Assembly: GCA_965237595.1 (NCBI GenBank)
Contig: CBDEFY010000007.1
Location: 682,001 to 746,000, forward strand
Origin: UBA9611 sp965237595
Lineage (GTDB): Bacteria; Chloroflexota; Dehalococcoidia; Lucifugimonadales; UBA3495
Direction of reading: 5' to 3'
Length of the DNA: 64,000 nucleotides
The number at the start of each line of letters is the position of its first letter. Position 1 is the stretch's first letter. This document shows, in pieces, positions 43,692 through 51,849 of this stretch. A program made the translations under genes and the position numbers. The notes below the pieces were generated by a model. That model was not told the DNA's origin. It ran no database searches and worked only from the letters and a program-made list of their open reading frames with translations.

Positions 43692-43792
43692 CCTTTCGCG
43701 TTAGAAAAAACCACCACTAGGAACCCCTGAGCCCACCGATGTGATTGAGATTGGTGGGTTTTTTATTTGCCATAAATCTATAGGAGGACGAG
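43692..43792 (+). promoter_or_regulatory. Cysteine attenuator: competing hairpins
   Basis: The A6CCACC segment (43705-43715) can pair with GGTGGGTTTTTT (43753-43764, one bulged G), which would break the terminator at 43732-43768. The two structures exclude each other, as needed for transcription attenuation. How the leader ribosome shifts the balance is not resolved by eye. GGAGG at 43783-43787 serves the sulfite reductase TTG start. Confidence 0.65.
43732..43768 (+). terminator. Intrinsic terminator of the cysteine attenuator
   Basis: CCCACCGAT (43732-43740) pairs with ATTGGTGGG (43750-43758), a 9-bp stem with one G-U pair and a 9-base loop, followed by T6 and ATTT. It lies 41 bases after the leader-peptide stop and 25 bases before the sulfite reductase start. 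Confidence 0.88.
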
Positions 43793-45652
43793 TTGACTAG
43801 CCACACCCCGACCGAACATGCAAAGACCCAGGAGACCATATACGAAGAGAGCTTGGAACTGTCCAAGAACTCTCAGAGCATCATTCCTTTCATGGACGAT
43901 GAGATTGTGCGGTTGGAGGAGGAGTCGGCGGCGTTCGTGGCCGGTGAGAGGGACAATACGGAATTCACGCCTTTCCGCTTGAGGCAGGGCGTCTACGGAC
44001 AGCGCCAGGCCGACGTGCAGATGATTCGTGTCAAGATCCCAGGCGGCATCATCACTTCGGAGGCCATGGAAGCCCTGGGAACCGTGGCCGAGGACTTCAC
44101 TCCACTGCGCAAGGGCCACATAACCACCCGGGAAAACATCCAGTTCCACCACATCCCTCTAGCACAGTGCCCGGACGTACTGCGCCTTCTCGGCTCGGTG
44201 GGCCTGACGACCCGCGAAGCCTGCGGCAATACGGTGCGGAACGTGGTCGGCGCACCAACCGCCGGTGTCTGCGCCCATGAAATGTTCGATCCCACCCCGT
44301 ATCTGGCCGCCTACGTACGGTTTGGAATCCGCCATCCCCTCACCCAAGCCTTCCCCCGGAAGTTCAAGACCGCCTTCACCGGCTGCGACGACCACGACCA
44401 CGTCGCCGCCGCTATCCAGGACCTAACCTACGTGTCGCAGATACGGGTGGAGAACGGGGTCGAGAAACGGGGTTTCAAGGTCTTCGTCGGCGGCGGCACC
44501 TCTATCATGCCGCGGCTCGCCAAGCCTCTGTACGAGTTCCTTCCCGAAAATGATTACCTTCGGGTGGCCCAGGCCATCTGGACCGTGTTCAACAACGCCG
44601 ACATGCTTCGCAAGAACCGCATGATGGCTAGACTAAAGGTAATGATCGACAAGATTGGCCTGGACGAGTTCAAATCCATGGTCGAGGCCGAACTGGTAAA
44701 GATCGGGCCCATTGACCCCGAGCCCTGGATGCAGGTCGAAGAGATCATGCGGGAGACCCCTCCCGAGTTGGTCCCCAACGCGACTAATGGACACAAGGGG
44801 GGCGGCAACAACGGCAGCGGCGAATACGCCAACTGGCGCAAGACCAACGTTGAAGCCCAGAAACAAGAGGGCTATTACGTCGTCCATGTGAAGCCGGAAC
44901 GCGGCAACATCACAGCGGCCCAGTTCCACAGCTTGGCTGGCATCATGCGCGATTACACCGGCGGTAGGGCCCGCACCAGCCAGGAACAGAACATGGCCCT
45001 GCGGTTCGTGCCGGATCACATGCTGCATGACATGTGGGAGGCGCTGAAAGATATCGGGCTGGCGGAAGCAAACGCCCACTCCATCACCAACGTGGTCTCG
45101 TGCCCCGGCACCGATAGCTGCAAACTGGGCATCACCTCCTCCATGGGACTAGCCGGCGCCTTGAAGGAAGAGATCGAAAGCTGGAACGGCCTGCTCCAAG
45201 ATGAGGGCGTCAACGACATCCGCATCAAGATGAGCGGCTGCCCCAACGGCTGCGGCCTGCATCACATTGCCAACATCGGCTTCCACGGCGCGGCCGTAAA
45301 GGGAGCCGACGGCCAGCAGATCCCCGCCTACGAGATGTTCCTGGGCGGAAATTACGGCGACAACAAGGTGGAGGATTCCCGCATCGGGACCCGTATCCCC
45401 AGGGTCAAGATCCCAGCCAAGTCTGTGCCCGGCGTCCTGAAAGACGTGGTCTCCTACTACAAAGAGAACCGCTCTGATGGCGAAGGCTTCAACCAGTTCT
45501 TGGACCGGGTCGGCCTGGAAGAACTGACCAATGTTGCCGCCAAGGCCCAACAAGACGCCGCCGACGCCGCCCCAGGCTCGGACCTGTACGTCGACTGGGA
45601 ACGCACCAATCAGTACATACTGGAACGAGGCGAGGGAGAGTGCGCCGTCTAG
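43793..45652 (+). CDS. Siroheme nitrite/sulfite reductase
   Basis: A 619-residue enzyme of the ferredoxin-type nitrite/sulfite reductase family, with two repeats. The TTG start 43793 is set by GGAGG five bases earlier. First-half motif FTPLRKGHITTRENIQFHHIP (siroheme arginines); second half has the 4Fe-4S/siroheme cysteines CPGTDSCKLG and KMSGCPNGCGLHHIANIGFHG. It reduces sulfite to sulfide (or nitrite to ammonia). The Cys-rich leader and the following uroporphyrinogen-III synthase favour assimilatory sulfite reduction for cysteine. The C-terminus is Ala/Asp-rich. Confidence 0.93.
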   Translation: MTSHTPTEHAKTQETIYEESLELSKNSQSIIPFMDDEIVRLEEESAAFVAGERDNTEFTPFRLRQGVYGQRQADVQMIRVKIPGGIITSEAMEALGTVAEDFTPLRKGHITTRENIQFHHIPLAQCPDVLRLLGSVGLTTREACGNTVRNVVGAPTAGVCAHEMFDPTPYLAAYVRFGIRHPLTQAFPRKFKTAFTGCDDHDHVAAAIQDLTYVSQIRVENGVEKRGFKVFVGGGTSIMPRLAKPLYEFLPENDYLRVAQAIWTVFNNADMLRKNRMMARLKVMIDKIGLDEFKSMVEAELVKIGPIDPEPWMQVEEIMRETPPELVPNATNGHKGGGNNGSGEYANWRKTNVEAQKQEGYYVVHVKPERGNITAAQFHSLAGIMRDYTGGRARTSQEQNMALRFVPDHMLHDMWEALKDIGLAEANAHSITNVVSCPGTDSCKLGITSSMGLAGALKEEIESWNGLLQDEGVNDIRIKMSGCPNGCGLHHIANIGFHGAAVKGADGQQIPAYEMFLGGNYGDNKVEDSRIGTRIPRVKIPAKSVPGVLKDVVSYYKENRSDGEGFNQFLDRVGLEELTNVAAKAQQDAADAAPGSDLYVDWERTNQYILERGEGECAV

Positions 45653-45688
45653 AGCGTCCCCAGGGGCGACCCTCAGGGCGTAATTAAC

Positions 45689-46525
45689 TTGGCAGCTTCC
45701 CTGGCAGGTAAAACCATCGCTTACGTTGAGGCCCGCATGCTCTCTGAGATGGGGGCCTTGATCGAGCGTCACGGCGGGACACCGTACCCGGCCCCGGTGC
45801 TCCAAGAAGTCCACCTTGGCGACACTCCAGAGGTGATAGAACTGGTGGACGACATCTGCGCTGGCAGGGTGCAGATGATGGTCTTCCAAACCGGCGTGGG
45901 CACCAAGGCGCTCTTTGACAGCGCGGCGTCCCAAGGGAGAGAGTCAGAGACGCTCGAAGCCCTGGCGGGTCTCACCGTGATAGCCCGCAGCCCCAAGCCC
46001 GCCGCTGTCCTGCGCCGTCAGAAAGTCCGCATCGACCACATGCCTCCGGAGCCGTTCACCTCTGCGGACCTAATTGCCGCCACCAAGATGATTGACCTAG
46101 CCGGCATATCGGTGGCGGTGCAGGCCTACGGCGGCCCCAACAGCCTGCTTACCCAGACCTTGCAAAAGCGTGGCGCCAAAGTCCGCGAGGTCTCTCTTTA
46201 CACCTGGGGTCTCCCAGAAGACGTTACCCCCGTATTAGACATGATTGACGACCTGGAAAAGGGAAATATCGACGCTCTCGCCTTCACCAGCCAACCCCAG
46301 GTCGGCAATCTCCTGACGATAGCCGCCCAGGATGGCAAAGAAGAATCGCTGCGAAACATCCTGGCTCAAGGACCGGTGGCTGTAGCCTCGGTGGGGCCGG
46401 TATGCACCAAGCGTTTGATCGAAGCCGGCATCCGGGTGGACGTCGAGCCGGACCACCCACACATGGGAAATCTAATTTTGGCGTTGGCGGAGCGCCTAAG
46501 CCCAGACCGGGTGCAAACAGCATAA
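45689..46525 (+). CDS. hemD: Uroporphyrinogen-III synthase
   Basis: A 278-residue HemD-family protein, starting at TTG 45689 because the family N-terminus LAGKTIAYVEARMLSEMGALIERHGG needs it. Two-lobed layout: FQTGVGTKALFDSA, LTVIARSPKPAAVLRRQKVRID, VAVQAYGGPNSLLTQTLQKRGAKVREVSLYTW, DALAFTSQPQVGNLLTIA, VASVGPVCTKRLIEAGIRVDVEPDHPHMGNLILAL. It closes hydroxymethylbilane to uroporphyrinogen III, the precursor of siroheme, the cofactor of the preceding reductase; it lies 36 bases downstream and likely shares the cysteine control. Confidence 0.88.
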   Translation: MAASLAGKTIAYVEARMLSEMGALIERHGGTPYPAPVLQEVHLGDTPEVIELVDDICAGRVQMMVFQTGVGTKALFDSAASQGRESETLEALAGLTVIARSPKPAAVLRRQKVRIDHMPPEPFTSADLIAATKMIDLAGISVAVQAYGGPNSLLTQTLQKRGAKVREVSLYTWGLPEDVTPVLDMIDDLEKGNIDALAFTSQPQVGNLLTIAAQDGKEESLRNILAQGPVAVASVGPVCTKRLIEAGIRVDVEPDHPHMGNLILALAERLSPDRVQTA

Positions 46526-46549
46526 ACCCCGCGGGAACGGCCAATATGA

Positions 46550-46578
46550 GAAACGGGCGGCATTTAGCCGCCCGTTTC
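46550..46578. terminator. Bidirectional terminator after hemD
   Basis: GAAACGGGCGGC (46550-46561) pairs with GCCGCCCGTTTC (46567-46578), a perfect 12-bp stem with loop ATTTA. A/T-rich arm ends on both sides suit both the plus hemD transcript and the minus gene at 46606. Confidence 0.85.
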
Positions 46579-46605
46579 AATCTCACCGTCATGCCAAGGG
46601 CAAAT

Positions 46606-47010
46606 TCAACTGTTTATCCAGCGCTTGAACCGGTCCCATGGGGACTCGGGCGCGTCCTCGATCGACTCTCCCCTCCATCTCTTTTCAATGGAGATATTTC
46701 TAGGAGTGACAAATAACAGAAGGTAACCCACCACCAACAGGGCCAATCCGACCCAGATCAACAACCAGACCTGGAGCAGGGCGGTGATGATGAATACAAT
46801 CAGGCCCGTCATCAGAATCTTGCCTGGCGTTATGGAGGGCCAACGCCCGCTGCGGGCACGGACGGGAGCCTTGTCGGGCCTGGGAGACCGGCGCGCCGTT
46901 CTGGGGTGGTCCTCGGGGGGTCTTTCCATCTCCCCCACTACCTCTTCGGGGGCGACTTCCCCGGCGTTCTTTAGGATCTCTTCGATCTCTTTTTGGTACT
47001 TTTCAGACAT
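46606..47010 (-). CDS. Small membrane protein with acidic N-terminus
   Basis: A 134-residue protein: charged start SEKYQKEIEEILKNAGEVAPEE, a basic Pro/Arg linker, two adjacent membrane segments (ILMTGLIVFIITALLQVWLLIWVGLALLVVGYLLLFVT) and a short C-terminal helix. I know similar small proteins from Chloroflexota-like genomes but no function. It ends at the shared terminator 46550-46578. Confidence 0.68.
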   Translation of the reverse strand: MSEKYQKEIEEILKNAGEVAPEEVVGEMERPPEDHPRTARRSPRPDKAPVRARSGRWPSITPGKILMTGLIVFIITALLQVWLLIWVGLALLVVGYLLLFVTPRNISIEKRWRGESIEDAPESPWDRFKRWINS

Positions 47011-47243
47011 AGATTCCGGGTGCTGCGGTTTCAGGCGCTATTTCCGTTCTTCAAAGTATTCCTAGCCAGGATTTTGCCCTGGGAACCGTTGACTCTGGAT
47101 GTCCGCAACTGAAATGCCACCCACGCACACGTTCGATTGTCAACGGTAATTATACAGCACATAACGCTGGGCGGGAAGGGAAGTCAATGAGCCTGTACAG
47201 GCACGGATTCCAGGCCGATTAAGGTCAGACCTACAGATTGCGG

Positions 47244-47915
47244 TTATTCGCGCTCTCGTTGGCCCCTATAACGGCCAAACCGGCCGGTGACCAAAAAGAT
47301 TACTCTCTCTGCGATATTGGTCGCCCGGTCAGCGATGCGCTCTAGGTCGTGGGCGACCCACAAAAAATGAGTGGCCGCTTCAATAGTGTTGGGATGCTGC
47401 CCCATGTCCAAAAATATCTGGCGGCAGATACCGTCGTAAAGGGCGTCTACCTCGTCGTCCGAGTCCCAGACCTCGTTGGCCAGCGCCGTATCCCGTTCCA
47501 CCAGTGACGTCAGGCTCCGCCGCAGCATGGCGACGCCCATCTCGGCCATCTGGGAAAGCTGCTTCGGTGTTTCCACCGGTATGTCGTCGCCGATAATCAT
47601 GCATATCTTGCCGATACCCTCGGCGTAGTCTCCCATTCGCTCCAGTTCGACCGCGATGTGCAGCACGGCCAACAAGGTCCTCAGGTCGATGGCCAGGGGT
47701 TGCTGGGTGGCGATTAGGTCGATGCATTTCTCTTCCAGCTCAAATCGCTTTTCGTCTATCAGGTCGTCCTCGTTCACCACCTCGTAGGCCACGGCCAAGT
47801 CCCGCCGGTCAAGGGCATCCATGGACTTGACTACCGCCTTCTCCACCATCTCGCCCAGGCGCACCAACTCGGCCTGAAGCTCCTCCAAACTTCTGTCGAA
47901 ATCAGCCCTAACCAT
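47244..47915 (-). CDS. phoU: PhoU phosphate-signalling protein (copy 2, pst operon)
   Basis: A 223-residue two-repeat PhoU. Motifs: NEDDLIDEKRFELEEKCIDLIATQQPLAIDLRTLLAVLHIAVELERMGDYAEGIGKI; second repeat DSDDEVDALYDGICRQIF and DLERIADRATNIAERVIFLVTGRFG. It is the last gene of pstS-pstC-pstA-pstB-phoU, 14 bases after pstB. It is clearly related to the copy at 31359 but with many differences, so the duplication is not recent. Confidence 0.95.
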   Translation of the reverse strand: MVRADFDRSLEELQAELVRLGEMVEKAVVKSMDALDRRDLAVAYEVVNEDDLIDEKRFELEEKCIDLIATQQPLAIDLRTLLAVLHIAVELERMGDYAEGIGKICMIIGDDIPVETPKQLSQMAEMGVAMLRRSLTSLVERDTALANEVWDSDDEVDALYDGICRQIFLDMGQHPNTIEAATHFLWVAHDLERIADRATNIAERVIFLVTGRFGRYRGQRERE

Positions 47916-47929
47916 AACCCCTCCATTGC

Positions 47930-48703
47930 CTATCCAAACCTGCCGGTTATATAGGCCTCAGTCCGTTCGTCCTCCGGGTTGGTGAATATCTGCCGGCTCT
48001 CGCCGAACTCCACCATGAATCCCACCCTAGCCTCCTCAACCATCAAGAACGCGGTGTAGTTGGAGACCCGTGCCGCCTGCTGCATGTTGTGAGTCACGAT
48101 TATGATCGAATAATCTTCGGACAGCTCACGCATGAGGTCTTCGATGGCTAATGTGGCGATGGGGTCCAGGGCCGAACAGGGCTCGTCCATCAAGATTACG
48201 CTGGGCTCCACCGCCAAGGCGCGGGCGATGCACAGACGTTGCTGCTGGCCGCCGGAGAGGGCCAACGCACTGGAATTGAGCCGGTCCTTAACCTCATCCC
48301 AGAGGGCGGCGCGGCGAATCGACCGCTCCACCAATTCGTCCATGTCGCCCTTGAACCCGTTGATTCGGGGACCAAAGGCCACGTTGTCGTAGATGGACTT
48401 GGGAAAGGGATTGGGACGCTGGAACACCATACCGATGAGATAGCGGATCTCCGTGGGGTCAACATCATCCTTGTAGAGGTCTCGACCATCGAACAAAACC
48501 TGTCCCTCCACCCGGGCCGATGGAATCAGGTCGTTCATGCGGTTGAAGCACCGCAGCAGGGTGCTTTTGCCGCAGCCCGACGGTCCGATAATTGCCGTGA
48601 TTCGGTGGCGGGCCACATCCAGATTCACGTCGGTCACTACTTTTTTGGTGTCGTAGTAGACGTTCAGGCCGCGGGTCTGAAGGATCGCGTCCAGGTCCTG
48701 CAA
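47930..48703 (-). CDS. pstB: Phosphate ABC transporter ATP-binding protein PstB
   Basis: A 257-residue ABC ATPase. Walker A IIGPSGCGKSTLLRCFNRMNDL, Q-loop GMVFQRPNPFPKSIYDNVAFGPR, signature LSGGQQQRLCIARALAVEPSVILMDEPCSALDPIAT, H-loop IIVTHNMQQAARVSNYTAFL. The RxxNPFPxSIYDNV pattern is diagnostic for PstB. It energises phosphate import through PstA/PstC. Gap to pstA is 1 base. Confidence 0.97.
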   Translation of the reverse strand: MQDLDAILQTRGLNVYYDTKKVVTDVNLDVARHRITAIIGPSGCGKSTLLRCFNRMNDLIPSARVEGQVLFDGRDLYKDDVDPTEIRYLIGMVFQRPNPFPKSIYDNVAFGPRINGFKGDMDELVERSIRRAALWDEVKDRLNSSALALSGGQQQRLCIARALAVEPSVILMDEPCSALDPIATLAIEDLMRELSEDYSIIIVTHNMQQAARVSNYTAFLMVEEARVGFMVEFGESRQIFTNPEDERTEAYITGRFG

Positions 48704-48704
48704 T

Positions 48705-49592
48705 CTATAATCCTTCCCACTTTTTTTGGAAGCGGTTGCGGAGAATCACCGCGCCCGCGTTCATGACCAACAGTATGACCAGCAACACGATTATACCGGC
48801 CGCCGCAGCCTCCTGGAATCCTTCCTGAGGCCGGGAGGTCCAGTTGAATATCTGGATGGGCAACACGGTGAACCGGCTGAATGGACTGTCCGGCGTGAAG
48901 GGCACAAATGTTAGGGCCCCCATGGCTATGAGAGGCGCGGTTTCGCCGATGGCCCGGCTAACCGCCAGGATCACTCCGGTCATGATGCCGGCGAAGGCCT
49001 CGGGGATCACCATGTTCCAGACGACCTGCCATCGGGTGGCGCCCAATGCGTAAGCACCTTCCCTTAGCGATTGTGGCACGGCGCGTATGGCCTCACCCGC
49101 AGCCACGATCACGATGGGCAGCACCAATAGCGCCAGTGTGAACCCGCCAGCCAATATGCTCTGGCCCATGGAGAAGGTGCGCACAAAGATTTCCAGCCCC
49201 AAGATTCCATATACTATCGAGGGCACACCGGCCAGATTGGCGATGTTAATCTTGGCAATCCGGGCGAACTTGCTGCGGGCAGCGTACTCCTCCAGATACA
49301 ACGCCGAGGCCACGCCCAGGATGAAAGCCACGACTCCGGCCACAATCACCACGTATATGCTTCCCAACATAGCGGCCTTGATCCCGGCCTGGTCGGCGTG
49401 GCGGGACGCAAAGCTGGTCAGGAAACTCCAATCGATGCGGGTCGCGCCCTGAATCAGCAGGTACACCAACAGCACCGCCAGCATTCCCAGGGCGATACCA
49501 ACGGAAAGCAGGCACAGGGCGTGGAAAGCCCGGCCCATCCACTTGCGGCGGGTTCTTCCCCTCTGGAAATCTGTCTGGGAGATTACTGCCAC
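48705..49592 (-). CDS. pstA: Phosphate ABC transporter permease PstA
   Basis: A 295-residue inner-membrane permease with six segments and the EAA loop AIRAVPQSLREGAYALGATRWQVVWNMVIPEAFAGIMTGVIL. The long loop FTPDSPFSRFTVLPIQIFNWTSRPQEGF before the last segment is normal for PstA. Its start overlaps the end of pstC by a base (49592), evidence of tight translational coupling. Confidence 0.95.
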   Translation of the reverse strand: MAVISQTDFQRGRTRRKWMGRAFHALCLLSVGIALGMLAVLLVYLLIQGATRIDWSFLTSFASRHADQAGIKAAMLGSIYVVIVAGVVAFILGVASALYLEEYAARSKFARIAKINIANLAGVPSIVYGILGLEIFVRTFSMGQSILAGGFTLALLVLPIVIVAAGEAIRAVPQSLREGAYALGATRWQVVWNMVIPEAFAGIMTGVILAVSRAIGETAPLIAMGALTFVPFTPDSPFSRFTVLPIQIFNWTSRPQEGFQEAAAAGIIVLLVILLVMNAGAVILRNRFQKKWEGL

Positions 49593-50524
49593 TACTCGTA
49601 CTCCTCCCGGAACCGGCCGACCACGTATTGGCTCAGCAGGTTCATGCCCAGGGTGATGGCGAACAGCAGCAGCGCCACGGCGAAGATGGTCTTGAACTCG
49701 ATGGACCCGGCCGGCGCGTCCCCTTGGCTGACCTGGACGATGTAGGCGGTCATGGTCTCGATGGGAACAAAGGGATTTAGGGTGAAGCTGGGGTTCTGTC
49801 CGGCGGCGATGGTGACAATCATAGTCTCGCCGATGGCCCGGGAGACCGCCAGGATGAAGGCCGATACGATGCCCGAGAGGGCGGCTGGGACCACGACCAA
49901 CGTCGAGACTTCCAGCTTGGTGGAACCCAGGGCGTAGGCACCCTCCCGCAGGGTCCTGGGCACAGCGCGCATGGCGTCTTCACTGAGACTGGACACCATG
50001 GGCAGAATCATCACTCCCATAACTATGGCGGCGCTCAGGGCATTGAATACCGCGATGTCCTCCGATATCCCCCGCAGGATGGGAGTCACGAACAGCAGGG
50101 CGAAATACCCGTAGACCACGGTGGGAATACCAGCCAGGACCTCCAGTATGGGCTTGACCGTGCGGCGCACTGGGTCAGGAGCGTATTCGCTCAGGTAAAT
50201 AGCGCTGAGCAGGCCCAGAGGCAGCGCCACAATCATGGCCAGCACCGCTGTCAGGGTCGTGCCGGCCACCAATGCAAGAACGCCGAACTGCTTTGAGGAG
50301 AAAAGGGGCGTCCATCTGGTGCCGGTGATGAACTCGATGAACGAAACATCGCCGAAGAACGTAATCGCCTCAAAAAGAAGGACGGCCACAATGCCGACGG
50401 TGATTAGGATGGAAAGAAAACTGCAGAGGAACAGAAGTACGGCGATGATTCGCTCTGGGAGCATCCTCTTCCAGTTGGTCCGGGTTCCCTGGCCCAGGGG
50501 AGGGCCCACCACGTTCCTAGCCAA
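49592..50524 (-). CDS. pstC: Phosphate ABC transporter permease PstC
   Basis: A 310-residue permease: first segment IIAVLLFLCSFLSILITVGIVAVLLFEA, TPLFSSKQFGVLALVAGTTLTAVLAMIVALPLGLLSAIYLSEYA, EAA loop DAMRAVPRTLREGAYALGSTKLEVSTLVVVPAALSGIVSAFIL and conserved GETMIVTIAAGQNP. It forms the channel with PstA. A 113-base gap separates it from pstS, with no clear hairpin. Confidence 0.95.
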   Translation of the reverse strand: MARNVVGPPLGQGTRTNWKRMLPERIIAVLLFLCSFLSILITVGIVAVLLFEAITFFGDVSFIEFITGTRWTPLFSSKQFGVLALVAGTTLTAVLAMIVALPLGLLSAIYLSEYAPDPVRRTVKPILEVLAGIPTVVYGYFALLFVTPILRGISEDIAVFNALSAAIVMGVMILPMVSSLSEDAMRAVPRTLREGAYALGSTKLEVSTLVVVPAALSGIVSAFILAVSRAIGETMIVTIAAGQNPSFTLNPFVPIETMTAYIVQVSQGDAPAGSIEFKTIFAVALLLFAITLGMNLLSQYVVGRFREEYE

Positions 50525-50637
50525 TGCTAACCGGGCTCCTCTTGGCAGGCCTCATGAATCTCGAAACTCAGACCTGGCAGCCCCATCAGCATAATTTTTT
50601 AGCACCTGAGGATACAAGGTGTTCTGGACAGGATTGG

Positions 50638-51666
50638 TCATCGATTGGCGGCCAGTATCTCTTCGACGGTACCCGGTTGCGGGTCCTCTCCCCCAAAAAT
50701 GGTCCCGGTCAGTCCCCGCTCAAACCGGTCCAGCACCAGATTGTGTACCGCCTTAGGGAATGGCACGAAGCCCAGTTCCTTGAGCAGGCCGGCCCGGTCA
50801 AAACTCACGTAATAACTGACAAAGTCCTTCACTTCCTGCTGCCCCCAAGACTCTTTGCTGACGTAGATGAACAGGGGGCGGGACAGCGGGGCGTAAGCGC
50901 CGTTGTTGATAGTCTCGTCAGTCGGAAACACGCAGCCGTCGCCGCCGTCAATGGCCACCATCTTCAGTTTGTCTTGGTTCTCAACAAAGAATGAGTACCC
51001 AAAATAGCCCAGGCTGCTCCGGTCCCCGGCTATCCCCTGCACCAGGACGTTGTCCCGTTCACTGGAGGTGAAGTCACCTCGAGAGGCTTGGGTCTCTCCG
51101 TTCACCATCTCCGTGAAGTAATCAAAGGTCCCCGAATCCACGCCGGGGCCATAGAGCCGCAGCCTATCGTCGGGCCACTCCGGTCGGACCTGGTTCCAGC
51201 GATTGATTTTCCCTTCCGCTCTTGGCTCCCACATGGTTCGCAGTTCGTCGACCGTCAAGCACTCGGCAAATTCGTTCTCCGGGTGGACCGCCACCGTCAG
51301 CCCGTCAATGGCCACGGGAAGCTCGATGAATTCCACGCCGCCTTCGGCGCATTTCTCCACCTCGCTGGGCTTGATGGGCCGGGAGGCATCGTTGATGTCC
51401 GTCTCGCCGCTGCAGAACTTCTTGAAACCGCCCCCGGTCCCCGATATCCCAATCACCAACCGGGCCGACCCACCGATAGACTGGCCCCATTCTTCCACCA
51501 TGGCCTCGGTGATGGGAAAGACGGTACTGGAGCCGTCGATGTCCGTGGTACCGGCTCCGCAGGCCCCCGTTGCAAAGACGACGAATATCGCAGCACAAAA
51601 AAAAATATCCGCCCCCCAAGCTTTTCTGCCCGGAGAGCGGCTTAAAATCCCTTTCCTTGTCTTCAT
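50638..51666 (-). CDS. pstS: Phosphate-binding lipoprotein PstS
   Basis: A 342-residue periplasmic/extracytoplasmic phosphate-binding protein. Signal peptide with lipobox VVFATGAC (lipid-anchored Cys), then IDGSSTVFPITEAMVEEW (phosphate-binding Ser/Thr loop), SGTGGGFKKFCSGETDINDASRPI, and GPGVDSGTFDYFTEMV. ATG 51664-51666 is chosen; it lies 2-3 bases after the predicted transcription start. It is first in the pst operon. The protein delivers phosphate to PstCA. Confidence 0.93.
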   Translation of the reverse strand: MKTRKGILSRSPGRKAWGADIFFCAAIFVVFATGACGAGTTDIDGSSTVFPITEAMVEEWGQSIGGSARLVIGISGTGGGFKKFCSGETDINDASRPIKPSEVEKCAEGGVEFIELPVAIDGLTVAVHPENEFAECLTVDELRTMWEPRAEGKINRWNQVRPEWPDDRLRLYGPGVDSGTFDYFTEMVNGETQASRGDFTSSERDNVLVQGIAGDRSSLGYFGYSFFVENQDKLKMVAIDGGDGCVFPTDETINNGAYAPLSRPLFIYVSKESWGQQEVKDFVSYYVSFDRAGLLKELGFVPFPKAVHNLVLDRFERGLTGTIFGGEDPQPGTVEEILAANR

Positions 51667-51675
51667 CCAGCGACG

Positions 51676-51704
51676 ATTATAAGACGGCGGACAGGGCCGC
51701 GCAA
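51676..51704 (-). promoter_or_regulatory. pstS promoter (nearly leaderless mRNA)
   Basis: Minus-strand -35 TTGCGC (51699-51704), 17-base spacer, consensus -10 TATAAT (51676-51681). The start point predicted near 51669 leaves no room for a ribosome binding site before the ATG at 51666. I see no clear Pho box. Confidence 0.62.
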
Positions 51705-51849
51705 TAGGGTTATATAGCGATTCCCACACCCATTCCTTATGGTTGCTTGTATACTTGTAGCCATCGGGCTGCCCGCGCTCCACACCGGAAGATAATCAGG
51801 ACTCGGAGAGCGCGTCCTACCGTTCCAGGGTCCGTCGTGAGGTGTTTAA

